Origin: [Clostridium] fimetarium
GTDB taxonomy: Bacteria > Bacillota > Clostridia > Lachnospirales > Lachnospiraceae
Direction of reading: 5' to 3'
Length of the DNA: 64,000 bases
NCBI RefSeq assembly: GCF_900111235.1
Contig: NZ_FOJI01000004.1
Location: 1-64,000 of the forward strand
Below are positions 53,515 to 62,160 of this stretch, piece by piece (position 1 is the stretch's first letter; the number at the start of each line of letters is the position of its first letter). The translations under genes and the position numbers were made by a program. Below the pieces are notes generated by a model that searched no databases, had not been told where the DNA came from, and saw only the letters and a list, made by a program, of their open reading frames with translations.

Positions 53515-54832
53515 GAAGATATTAAAGTGTATTATATTCGCAATTATCTGTTGCATTATTTTTGCAATCTGTGATTTTATTTTTGTTCCATCTGGGTACG
53601 TAAGAGTGATCTTGCATACGCTTAATTATTCTGATGAAAAGTATGATTGTATTATACTGGGTGCATCACATGGACGCAGTGCAATTGATCCCTATAGGTT
53701 GGATGAGACATTAGGAACCAATTCAATTAATTTATGCATCCCTAGTGAAACAATGGAGGATTCCTATTATTTACTCAAGGAAAGCTGCAGAAATAATAGT
53801 CCCAAGACAGTTATTCTTGACTTGGATTATCAGTATTGGTATGATTTGGCAAAAAATGATTTTAGTGATGCATTTATATACTATCAATTGGAACCATCAA
53901 AGGTAAAAGCAGAATATTTCTTTCATAATCTTTTAAAGAAAGATGTTAGAATTTCATTCTCGAGATGGTCAAATTATATTAGTGATTTCAAAGGAATAAA
54001 AGATAAGGTCTCAATAAAACTTGACAATGGATATAATGATTTTAATATAGAAAGCGCTGTCGTTAAAGGTGCAGATGGACCATATGTAGGAAATGGATTC
54101 TTTTATAGGGCACCTGGTGGCCATGGGGCAAGAGGATTTATTGAAAGACGTACATGGAATGACAACAAAGTAGACAATAAAGTTGTGAAACAGTTTAAAG
54201 CTATCGTTGATTATTGTAATGCGAATGGAATTAAACTTATATGCGTCACTTCAACAATTACTCCCGCTCCGGTGCTTACGGGAACGTCTGAAGCTTCGGC
54301 GAAATATTTTGAAAAATTAACAGAAGAATATGGTGTTGATTACTATGATTTTAATTTGCTCAGACAAGATGTAATGCCAAGGGGTAATCTTGACTTTGGA
54401 GATTGGGATGGCCATATGTGCGGAGCACTTGCAGACAAATATTCTTCCATAATGGCATCTGTTATAAAAGATGCACAGGGGGGGAGCGTTGACAGAACAA
54501 AGTACTTTTATAATTCATATGCGGCCCTTTATGAAGATGTTAATACAGTTGTGTATTGCCAAACAGCGTTATCCATAATAAAAAAAGAGGATGACACTTA
54601 TAATATAAGCTTTGAGATTGATGGTTTGGCAGGAACGAGAGTTGTTCCTGAGTATCAGATTATTGTTGGCACGGCAACAGGTGCTACAGTATTATCTGAA
54701 TATTCAAAACAAACAAAATATTCTTTTGATTTGCCTCAAGGTACTTATACGATAAGGGTGAATGCAAGAGCAGTTGGAAGCACAGCGGAGTACGAAGAAT
54801 ACTGTGAAAAGGCAGCAGTTTTGGAACAGTAA
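53501..54832 (+). CDS. membrane-anchored SGNH/AlgJ/DltD-like partner of the MBOAT
   Basis: 443 aa. One N-terminal helix (~7-27) anchors it outside. The nucleophile region reads ILGASHGRSAIDP (Gly-x-Ser), as in AlgJ/DltD/SGNH-type proteins. Later blocks VILDLDYQYWYD, the KLICVTSTITP strand and the DWDGHMCG segment (Asp...His) could complete a catalytic triad. Residues ~340-440 form a separate beta-sandwich-like domain. Together with the MBOAT it makes a two-part O-acetylation device. No terminator is obvious; a new promoter lies after it. Confidence 0.85.
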   Translation: MRNFKKILKCIIFAIICCIIFAICDFIFVPSGYVRVILHTLNYSDEKYDCIILGASHGRSAIDPYRLDETLGTNSINLCIPSETMEDSYYLLKESCRNNSPKTVILDLDYQYWYDLAKNDFSDAFIYYQLEPSKVKAEYFFHNLLKKDVRISFSRWSNYISDFKGIKDKVSIKLDNGYNDFNIESAVVKGADGPYVGNGFFYRAPGGHGARGFIERRTWNDNKVDNKVVKQFKAIVDYCNANGIKLICVTSTITPAPVLTGTSEASAKYFEKLTEEYGVDYYDFNLLRQDVMPRGNLDFGDWDGHMCGALADKYSSIMASVIKDAQGGSVDRTKYFYNSYAALYEDVNTVVYCQTALSIIKKEDDTYNISFEIDGLAGTRVVPEYQIIVGTATGATVLSEYSKQTKYSFDLPQGTYTIRVNARAVGSTAEYEEYCEKAAVLEQ

Positions 54833-54874
54833 AATACAGCATAATGCTGAAGAATACTGAAAAAACCTCGTACA

Positions 54875-54903
54875 TTGCATTTGTTTAACCCATATGCTAT
54901 AAT
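54875..54903 (+). promoter_or_regulatory. internal promoter in the polysaccharide cluster
   Basis: TTGCAT (54875-54880), 17 bp, then a perfect TATAAT (54898-54903). It drives the second half of the cluster (glycosyltransferase, exporter and later genes). Initiation near 54911. Confidence 0.8.
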
Positions 54904-54935
54904 GGTGTGATTAAAAATTAGATAGTGGGGTTATA

Positions 54936-54971
54936 ATGTACACCTATGAATTTATCGAGAATAGCTATTGA
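54936..54971 (+). CDS. possible 11-codon leader peptide overlapping the next gene
   Basis: GTGGGG at 54925-54930 is better spaced for the ATG at 54936 than for the glycosyltransferase ATG at 54946. The short frame encodes MYTYEFIENSY and stops at 54971, inside the glycosyltransferase gene. It may allow translational coupling or be coincidence. Confidence 0.3.
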   Translation: MYTYEFIENSY

Positions 54972-56226
54972 TATAGCAGCAAAGTGCAAGCCGATTTTAG
55001 TGAAAATAATACCAATTCAGTTACTTAGAGCTGTAAAAGATGGACTGATTGAAAAAAATACAAATAATTTAAAAAACCAAAATATTAAGGAATTTGATTC
55101 TGAAAAATATAAAAATGGAATCAATCTTATCGGAAATATTAGGGCAGATAATGGGCTAGGTCAAAGTACTAGATTAGTGGCAGATATAATCACTAATAGT
55201 GGTATTGATTTTAGTGTATATAATTATTATCAATTACCAGGTGGAAGTATGACGGATACCTCCTATGATTATAAAATATCAGAAGATTTGCCATATAATA
55301 TTAATTTGATTCATGTGAATGCAAGTGAATTTACAGTGGCCTATATGCAATTAGGAAAGAAAATATGGGATAGCCGCTATAATATTGCGTTTTGGCTTTG
55401 GGAGCTAGAAGATTTTCCAGACGAATGGGTTGGATGTATTGATCTTGTAGACGAGATATGGACGCCAGCGGAGTTTGTAAGTGAAAGTATTCGAAAGAAA
55501 ACGGACAAGCCAGTTAGAACGATACCATACCCTGTGAAAGCACCAACAGATGAAAGATATGATAGGATGCATTTTAATTTACCTAAGGACAAGTTCCTAT
55601 TTTTTATGATGTATAATAGTGGAAGCATAATGGAGAGAAAGAATCCAATTGGAACACTGGAAGCATTTAAAAAAGCGTTTGATAAAGATAACAGCAGCGT
55701 AGGTCTCGTTATTAAAATAAATGAAATGGAAGACAGCAGTGAAATTGCGAAAATCATGGATTTCTTTGACGGTTACACTAGCATTTATTTTATTACTACA
55801 AATATGTCTAAAGTTGAAGTGAACAGTCTGGTTAAGGCAGTGGATGTGCTTGTGTCACTGCATAGAGCAGAGGGATTTGGACTTGGAATGGCGGAAGCCA
55901 TGCTTGTTGGAACACCAACAATTGCTACAAACTGGTCTGCGAATACAGAATTCATGAATAGTGAAGTTGCATGTATGGTAGATTATGAACTCATTGAAAT
56001 TAAAGAAGATTATGGTTTGTTTAAAAAAGGATACCGCTGGGCTGATGCTGATATTAATCAGGCGGCCGAGTATATGAAGAAACTCTATCAAGACGCAGAC
56101 TTTGCAATGAATATGGCGGATAATGCTAAGAAATTCATTGAGGAGAAGTTAAGTATAGAGAGTGCGGTAAAACTGGTGAATGATAGAGTTGAGCAGATTT
56201 ATTTAGAAAAGAGGAAATTAAAGTGA
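54946..56226 (+). CDS. GT-B glycosyltransferase (family 4-like)
   Basis: 426 aa. The nucleotide-sugar half has FMMYNSGSIMERKNPIGTLE, and the E-x7-E motif is HRAEGFGLGMAEAML, followed by GTPTIATNWSANTEFM. The N-terminal half contains GNIRADNGLGQSTRLVADII, a pattern seen in surface-polysaccharide transferases that lack an obvious acceptor motif. It has a poor ribosome binding site of its own and may be coupled to the short leader frame. Its stop overlaps the ABC permease GTG start (56223). Confidence 0.88.
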   Translation: MNLSRIAIDIAAKCKPILVKIIPIQLLRAVKDGLIEKNTNNLKNQNIKEFDSEKYKNGINLIGNIRADNGLGQSTRLVADIITNSGIDFSVYNYYQLPGGSMTDTSYDYKISEDLPYNINLIHVNASEFTVAYMQLGKKIWDSRYNIAFWLWELEDFPDEWVGCIDLVDEIWTPAEFVSESIRKKTDKPVRTIPYPVKAPTDERYDRMHFNLPKDKFLFFMMYNSGSIMERKNPIGTLEAFKKAFDKDNSSVGLVIKINEMEDSSEIAKIMDFFDGYTSIYFITTNMSKVEVNSLVKAVDVLVSLHRAEGFGLGMAEAMLVGTPTIATNWSANTEFMNSEVACMVDYELIEIKEDYGLFKKGYRWADADINQAAEYMKKLYQDADFAMNMADNAKKFIEEKLSIESAVKLVNDRVEQIYLEKRKLK

Positions 56227-57032
56227 AAGCGATAAGTGCATTAAAAGAATTATATGCCTATAGACAGATGATATTCAGTCTTGTGAAAAAAGACCTGCGA
56301 GGTAGATATAAGGGTTCGGCGTTGGGATTTTTGTGGACATTTATTAATCCATTGTTGCAGTTAGGAGTATATACGGTTGTATTTTCATTTGTGTTGAAAA
56401 GTGATATTCAGCCTTATTCTTTGTTCTTATTTGTAGCGCTTATTCCATGGATATTCTTCAGTTCATCTGTAACAGGTGGATCAAGCAGTGTTCTTGCTTC
56501 AAAAGAGATGATTAAAAAGATTTACTTCCCGAGAGAAATTATGCCAATTGCAAATGTAACAAGTTCATTTGTTAATATGTTATTGTGCTTTATTGTAATA
56601 TTTGGAGTCTTAATTGCGATGGGTTGGGGAGCTAACTTTTTTGCGCTGCTCTATTTGCCATTGATTATGATAATTGAATATATTCTATGTTTGGGAATTG
56701 CACTGCTGACATCAGCATTTACAGTTTATTTTAGAGATTTGGAATATATACTTGGAATTGTTACGATGGCATGGATGTATTTGACTCCTGTAATGTATCC
56801 ATCATCAAAAGTGTTGGATACAGTGGCAACGACAAAGTATGCACAATTCGCTTATCTTTGGTATTTAAATCCAATGACACCAATTATAGATGCATACAGG
56901 GATATTTTATTTTATAAGCAGGTACCAAAGATGAGTACACTATTACTTGCGTTTGGAATAGGATTGTTCTTTGTTGTGCTTGGATATGCAGTATTTAGAA
57001 AACTTCAAAGAGGTTTTGCGGAGGAATTATAA
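56223..57032 (+). CDS. wzm: polysaccharide ABC exporter permease (Wzm/TagG type)
   Basis: 269 aa ABC-2 permease. Six helices at about 35-55, 65-85, 110-135, 140-165, 175-195 and 235-255. The conserved N-terminal amphipathic helix and the KKDLRGRYKGSALGFLW motif typical of Wzm/TagG are present. It starts with GTG overlapping the previous gene by 4 bp, and its ATPase partner starts one base after its stop codon. It exports a lipid-linked polymer made on the inner face of the membrane. Confidence 0.95.
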   Translation: MKAISALKELYAYRQMIFSLVKKDLRGRYKGSALGFLWTFINPLLQLGVYTVVFSFVLKSDIQPYSLFLFVALIPWIFFSSSVTGGSSSVLASKEMIKKIYFPREIMPIANVTSSFVNMLLCFIVIFGVLIAMGWGANFFALLYLPLIMIIEYILCLGIALLTSAFTVYFRDLEYILGIVTMAWMYLTPVMYPSSKVLDTVATTKYAQFAYLWYLNPMTPIIDAYRDILFYKQVPKMSTLLLAFGIGLFFVVLGYAVFRKLQRGFAEEL

Positions 57033-57033
57033 A

Positions 57034-58317
57034 ATGAAACAAGGAAATGCAATAGAAGTAAAGAATCTGACAAAAAAGTTCAAAGTTTTTTTTGATAAGG
57101 GAAGTCAGCTAAAAGAAAGAATATTGTTTCGAAACCGCAATCGGTATGAAGAACGATGGGTTCTTAACGGCGTTAGCTTCGAAGTCAAAAAAGGTGAAGC
57201 AATTGGTCTTATTGGCCATAACGGTTGTGGTAAAAGTACAACACTGAAGCTTTTAAGCAAGATTATATACCCAGATACCGGAAGTATTGAAATGAAAGGC
57301 AGAGTTTCTAGCTTAATTGAGTTAGGTGCCGGTTTTCATCCAGATATGAGTGGTAGAGAAAATGTCTATACAAATGCATCTATTTTCGGACTTTCAAAAA
57401 AGGAAATAGATTTAAGATTTGACGATATTGTTGCTTTTTCAGAATTAGAAGAATTTATTGATAATCCTGTTAGAACATATTCTTCAGGTATGTATATGAG
57501 ACTCGCATTTTCAGTTGCGATTAATGTAAATGCAGAAATCTTACTAATAGATGAGATATTAGCAGTTGGAGATTCTAATTTCCAAGCAAAATGTTTCAAT
57601 AGACTTAGAGAAATCAAAGCGCATGGAACGACGATTGTAATTGTATCTCATTCTTTAAGCCAGATAGAACAAATTTGCGATAGAACGATTTGGTTACAGG
57701 ATGGTTTGATTGCAGAGGAAGGAGTACCTAGAGATATTCATCCTAAATATCTGAACTATATGGGTGAACAAAGACAGGTTATTGCTGAAAAAGAGGCTGA
57801 AAGACAAAAAGAAAAAGTCGATGATTCTAAAGGCACTAAGATATCACATGAAACAGTAGAAAAAGAGAAGATTGATAAGGAAAAAAATCGTTGGGGAAAT
57901 GGAAATGCAAGAATAAGAGAAATTGTAATGTTAAATTCTAAGATGGAAGAACAACATGTTTTTGCAACGGGCGATGATATGATTCTTAAATTAGAATATA
58001 ATGTGAAAGAAAATGTGAAAGATGCAGTTTTTGGAATTGGTATATTTAGAGGAGACGGATTACAATGTTATGGAACGAACACAAGAATTGACAAGCAAGA
58101 TGAGTTTGACTTGTCAGAGAGTGGTATGCTTCAGCTTAATTTAAAGAATATAGGATTGCTTCCAGCAGAATATATTGTTGATATTGCAATTGAATCAGAA
58201 ATCGGAGTTCCAGTGGATTATTTTAAAGTAGCAACTTCCTTTGAAGTGTATTCTAATATTGATGATGTTGGTGTTGTGCGCATTGCACATGAGTGGAATT
58301 TTAGCGAGGTAAAATAA
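57034..58317 (+). CDS. wzt: polysaccharide ABC exporter ATPase with C-terminal cargo domain (Wzt type)
   Basis: About 427 aa from ATG 57034 (GGAGGAA upstream; a longer frame from 56971 overlaps wzm and is rejected). Walker A GHNGCGKST, the signature region YSSGMYMRLAFS, Walker B EILLIDEILAVGD, and a variable H loop with SHSLSQIEQI. After a charged linker (~250-290) comes a Wzt_C-like beta-sandwich (~290-425), the domain that in E. coli O9a/O8-type systems recognises the finished, capped chain. This makes a length-controlled export mechanism likely. Confidence 0.94.
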   Translation: MKQGNAIEVKNLTKKFKVFFDKGSQLKERILFRNRNRYEERWVLNGVSFEVKKGEAIGLIGHNGCGKSTTLKLLSKIIYPDTGSIEMKGRVSSLIELGAGFHPDMSGRENVYTNASIFGLSKKEIDLRFDDIVAFSELEEFIDNPVRTYSSGMYMRLAFSVAINVNAEILLIDEILAVGDSNFQAKCFNRLREIKAHGTTIVIVSHSLSQIEQICDRTIWLQDGLIAEEGVPRDIHPKYLNYMGEQRQVIAEKEAERQKEKVDDSKGTKISHETVEKEKIDKEKNRWGNGNARIREIVMLNSKMEEQHVFATGDDMILKLEYNVKENVKDAVFGIGIFRGDGLQCYGTNTRIDKQDEFDLSESGMLQLNLKNIGLLPAEYIVDIAIESEIGVPVDYFKVATSFEVYSNIDDVGVVRIAHEWNFSEVK

Positions 58318-58318
58318 T

Positions 58319-59392
58319 ATGAGTATTGATAAGACAATAGACGAGATCCTACTGCAAGATAAAGGGTTGAAAAAGTTAGTAAGAAAAGTGGTATACAGAG
58401 CTGCCGCTCCACTAATAAACAATTTAAAGAACGAATTGCAAAGCAGGACATCAGAATTATTATCACAATACGACAGTAAAATATCTGAAAGCGAAAGTAG
58501 AATTTCTAATCTTGAAACGAATATTAGAAATAATAATGATATTATCAAATATTTGCAAAATGAAGTGTTCAGACAAGACGCGGAACTAAAGAAAACACTA
58601 GATTATACACTTACATTAGCTGAAGAGGTTAAGAAGAATAAATCGGTTGCTAGCGTTAATACACCGCAGATAGCTACGGAAGTATCACAAACTACTTCTG
58701 CTACTACTACATCTCAAGATTCATATATAGGAATTGATTACTTTGATTTTGAAAATAGATTTAGAGGTAGTAGAGAAGCAATTAAAAAAAATCAAGAACA
58801 GTATCTTACATTTTATTTAGGCAAGAAGAAAGTTGTTGATATTGGTTGTGGAAGAGGGGAGTTTTTAGAACTTCTTAAAGATAATAATATTGGTGCTATT
58901 GGAATTGATCTTTATGGTAAGTCAATTGAGTGCTGCAAGTTAATGGGACTTAACGTATTGCAAGAAGATGCTATTACGTATTTAGGTGAGTGCGATAGCG
59001 TGGATGGAGTATTTGCCGGGCAGTTAGTAGAACATTTGACAATTGGACAGATACTGAAGCTTTGTGAAGTTGCTTATGAAAAGCTTGAAGAAGATTGTTA
59101 CATGATTTTAGAAACTCCTAATCCTACATCTTTGGCCATATATACGCATGCATTTTATATGGATCCTTCCCATGGAAAACCAGTACATCCATTAACACTT
59201 CAATATTGTGCGCAAAAAGCTGGATTTAAGGATGTTAGGATTTTATATACGCAAAGTAGTCTACTTCCAGTTAGTATTCCAAAACTTGAAAGTACAAATA
59301 TTGCGAATTTAGAAGAGTTTAATAGTGCAATGGAAATTGTATCTGGAACATTATTTGGCAGTCAAGATTACGCAATTATAGCTAAAAAGTAG
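58319..59392 (+). CDS. coiled-coil SAM-dependent methyltransferase (WbdD-like capping candidate)
   Basis: 357 aa. Residues ~35-110 are coiled coil (SESESRISNLETNIRN, LKKTLDYTLTLAEEV). After a Thr/Ser-rich linker comes FDFENRFRGSREAIK and a class I methyltransferase domain with motif I VVDIGCGRGEFLELL and the acidic motif II end IGIDL, plus motif FAGQLVEHL. Methyltransferases with coiled coils next to Wzm/Wzt_C exporters cap the non-reducing end and act as molecular rulers (WbdD in E. coli O9a). Here the coiled coil precedes the catalytic domain. It starts one base after wzt. Confidence 0.85.
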   Translation: MSIDKTIDEILLQDKGLKKLVRKVVYRAAAPLINNLKNELQSRTSELLSQYDSKISESESRISNLETNIRNNNDIIKYLQNEVFRQDAELKKTLDYTLTLAEEVKKNKSVASVNTPQIATEVSQTTSATTTSQDSYIGIDYFDFENRFRGSREAIKKNQEQYLTFYLGKKKVVDIGCGRGEFLELLKDNNIGAIGIDLYGKSIECCKLMGLNVLQEDAITYLGECDSVDGVFAGQLVEHLTIGQILKLCEVAYEKLEEDCYMILETPNPTSLAIYTHAFYMDPSHGKPVHPLTLQYCAQKAGFKDVRILYTQSSLLPVSIPKLESTNIANLEEFNSAMEIVSGTLFGSQDYAIIAKK

Positions 59393-59416
59393 TTATAAAG
59401 GTTATAGGAGGATAAA

Positions 59417-59854
59417 ATGTCTATTCAAAATAGTGATATAAATATTGAATCAATCATGCAGGAAATCAAAGCAGAAATAAAGGAAAAAGGTTATACGAAT
59501 GATTTGCTGAGTTTTAATGATATAGTAATAGATACAAGCAGTATGAATGCATCCCAGTTTGATAAGATTGCATTTAACGAAGAGATATATACAGTTAACC
59601 ATACATGGAATGTCCAGGCCTATAGAGTACTTAGCGGTTCAAGGTTCGCCTTGTTTTACAAAAAAGTAATCAGAAAAATAGTATATTTCTTCGTAGAACC
59701 TATTGTACTAGAGCAAGATGGTTTTAATGCATCGGTTGTAAGGCTCATGAATCAAATGAATTGTTATGTAGATGAAACAAAAGATCAAAATGAAGCGTTA
59801 AAGAAACAAGTGGAAGAATTGACTGAAAAGATAAAGCAATTTGAGCAAAAGTAA
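59417..59854 (+). CDS. small coiled-coil protein of unknown function
   Basis: 145 aa. It starts with IESIMQEIKAEIKEKG, a helix seen at the N terminus of various polysaccharide-cluster proteins, has a semi-hydrophobic segment (ALFYKKVIRKIVYFFVEP, ~80-95), and ends with a coiled coil (ALKKQVEELTEKIKQFEQ). I do not recognise a family. Its position between the coiled-coil methyltransferase and glycosyltransferases suggests an adaptor that helps assemble the synthesis complex at the membrane. GGAGG at 59407-59411 gives a sound start. Confidence 0.75.
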   Translation: MSIQNSDINIESIMQEIKAEIKEKGYTNDLLSFNDIVIDTSSMNASQFDKIAFNEEIYTVNHTWNVQAYRVLSGSRFALFYKKVIRKIVYFFVEPIVLEQDGFNASVVRLMNQMNCYVDETKDQNEALKKQVEELTEKIKQFEQK

Positions 59855-59863
59855 TTGAGGTGT

Positions 59864-60949
59864 ATGATGCAGATATTACAACTGATTCCAACGATTGCAT
59901 ACGGCGATGCGGTAGGAAATGATGCAGTAGCTATAAAAAAAATTTTAAAAAAAATGGGATATGTATCTAATATATACGCTGAAAGTGTAGTAGCGCCATT
60001 GGATAGTAAAACCGCATATAAAATCGATAAGATGCCAAAGGTTGATAAGGATGATATAATCATTTATCATTTATCAACGGGCAGTGAATTGAACTTTAAA
60101 TTTGCAAAATTCAAATGCAGAAAGATTGCCATATATCATAATGTTACTCCACCAGAATTTTTCGAACTAAATGATGAATTCATTAAAGGAATTAATGAAT
60201 GGGGACTAGAGGGCGTAAAATTTTTAAGTGATAAAGTGGATTACTGCCTAGCGGATTCGGAACTGAATAAGCAGGACTTGATTGATCTGAATTATAAATG
60301 CGATATTGATGTATTACCAATCGTAGTTCCGTTTAAAGATTATAAAAAAACACCGAATAGAGCTGTTGTTAAGAAATACGACGATGGATATACAAATATT
60401 ATATTTACAGGAAGAATTGCACCAAATAAGAAGCAAGAAGATGTCATTGCAGCTTTTTACTATTACAAAAAATACTGGAATAACAAAGCAAGACTAATTC
60501 TAGTTGGTTCCTATAAAGAAACAGATTTGTATTATATGAGATTAAAGAAATATGTAGAAGAAATTGGTATTGAAGATGTAGTATTCACCGGTCACATAAA
60601 GTTTGATGAAATCTTGGCATATTACAAAGTAGCAGATGTTTTTTTGTGTATGAGCGAGCACGAAGGATTTTGTGTTCCATTAGTGGAAGCAATGATGTTT
60701 AAGGTACCGATCATAGCTTATGATTCAACCGCAATTCCAAGCACATTAGGTGGAAGTGGGTTTTTGATTAATGACAAATCTCCTGTTTTTGTTGCAAAGT
60801 GTATAGATAAAGTTATTTCAGATAAAAAATTACAAGACGATTTGATTATAAAACAAAATAGAAGATTAGAAGACTTCAAGTATGAACATATAGCTGAGCA
60901 ATTTAAAAATTATATTAATGCATTTATAGAGAGGGAAAAGAATTCATGA
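59864..60949 (+). CDS. family 4 glycosyltransferase
   Basis: About 361 aa. GAGG at 59856-59859 supports ATG 59864 (or the next ATG, 59867). N-terminal QLIPTIAYGDAVGNDAVAIK is typical of the GDAVGN group of GT4 enzymes. The donor domain has IIFTGRIAPNKKQEDVIAAF and the E-x7-E motif SEHEGFCVPLVEAMMF. It overlaps the next gene by 4 bp, so these glycosyltransferases form a coupled chain. Confidence 0.9.
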   Translation: MMQILQLIPTIAYGDAVGNDAVAIKKILKKMGYVSNIYAESVVAPLDSKTAYKIDKMPKVDKDDIIIYHLSTGSELNFKFAKFKCRKIAIYHNVTPPEFFELNDEFIKGINEWGLEGVKFLSDKVDYCLADSELNKQDLIDLNYKCDIDVLPIVVPFKDYKKTPNRAVVKKYDDGYTNIIFTGRIAPNKKQEDVIAAFYYYKKYWNNKARLILVGSYKETDLYYMRLKKYVEEIGIEDVVFTGHIKFDEILAYYKVADVFLCMSEHEGFCVPLVEAMMFKVPIIAYDSTAIPSTLGGSGFLINDKSPVFVAKCIDKVISDKKLQDDLIIKQNRRLEDFKYEHIAEQFKNYINAFIEREKNS

Positions 60950-62160
60950 AATTAAAAAAAGTTGGATTTGTAATACCTTGGTATCATAAAGACATTCCAG
61001 GTGGTGCCGAAATGGAACTTAGGGGGACTGTGGGGCATCTGCATGCAAGTGGTGTAGCTGTTGAGATTATAACTACATGTGTAAAAGATTTTAATTCAGA
61101 CTGGACAGAAAATTATTTTAAAGAGGGCATCGAAGAAATAGATGGTGTTGTAACAAGGCGATTTAAAGTCAGAAAAGGAAACTTGGAAGCCTTTCATAAA
61201 GTAAACTATAAAATAATGAATAATCTTCCTATTTCTATTGAAGAGGAAGATATATTTTTAGAAGAAATGGTTAACAGTCCTGATATGTATCAGTATATAG
61301 AAGATAATAAAGATGACTATCTCGCATTCGTATTTATACCCTATATGTTTGGAACAACATATTTTGGAATGCAAGCATGTCTGGAAAAGGCAGTTCTAAT
61401 ACCTTGTCTTCATGATGAAAATTATGCATATTTCAGAAGATTCAAAGAACTATTTAGCAAGGTAAACAGTATAATATTTCATGCGCAGCCAGAAATGGAT
61501 TTGGCAAACAGGCTTTATGATTTGAGCAAAGTCAAAACAATAGCAATGGGTGAAGGCGTGGAAACTGATTTCGAATATAACGAAGTGAGATTTCGTAAAA
61601 AATATAATGTAAAAGAGCCGTATATCATTTATGCGGGAAGAAAAGACAGTGCCAAGAACGTGGATACGCTTATCACATATTTTAAAGAATATAAGAGTAG
61701 AAATGCAAATGGTATGAAACTTGTTCTTATTGGTGGGGGCAGTATGGAAATTCCACCGGAGATTCAAGATGATGTAATGGATCTTGGATTTGTACCAATT
61801 CAGGACAAGTATGATGCTTGTGCAGGTTCAGTACTTTTGTGCCAGCCGTCTAAAAATGAAAGCTTTTCAATTGTAATTATGGAGAGTTGGTTATGTGAAA
61901 GACCAGTTCTTGTTCATAAAAGATGTAATGTGACACATTATTTTGCAGAGGCGTCAAAAGCAGGTCTATATTTTGATACTTATTTTGAGTTTGAAGGATC
62001 TATTAATTATATTTATAATAATGTAGAAGTGGCAAAGAAAATGGGACAGAATGGAAGAGCTTTTGTGCTTAGCAATTTCAAATGGGATGTTATAGTAGAA
62101 CGATTCGTAGAATTTTTTGAGAAGGTAAGGGAACATGAAGAAGAAAATAGCGATAATTAA
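60946..62160 (+). CDS. family 4 glycosyltransferase, first of a tandem paralogous pair
   Basis: 404 aa. N terminus VGFVIPWYHKDIPGGAEMEL (donor-side GGAE loop), donor domain YIIYAGRKDSAKNVDTLITY, and E-x7-E region PSKNESFSIVIMESWL. It shares order and several phrases with the next gene (e.g. GVxxRRFK, DDYxAI/LAF, the YFEFEGxxN near the C terminus), so the two arose by duplication. It overlaps both neighbours (4 and 26 bp). Confidence 0.9.
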   Translation: MKLKKVGFVIPWYHKDIPGGAEMELRGTVGHLHASGVAVEIITTCVKDFNSDWTENYFKEGIEEIDGVVTRRFKVRKGNLEAFHKVNYKIMNNLPISIEEEDIFLEEMVNSPDMYQYIEDNKDDYLAFVFIPYMFGTTYFGMQACLEKAVLIPCLHDENYAYFRRFKELFSKVNSIIFHAQPEMDLANRLYDLSKVKTIAMGEGVETDFEYNEVRFRKKYNVKEPYIIYAGRKDSAKNVDTLITYFKEYKSRNANGMKLVLIGGGSMEIPPEIQDDVMDLGFVPIQDKYDACAGSVLLCQPSKNESFSIVIMESWLCERPVLVHKRCNVTHYFAEASKAGLYFDTYFEFEGSINYIYNNVEVAKKMGQNGRAFVLSNFKWDVIVERFVEFFEKVREHEEENSDN

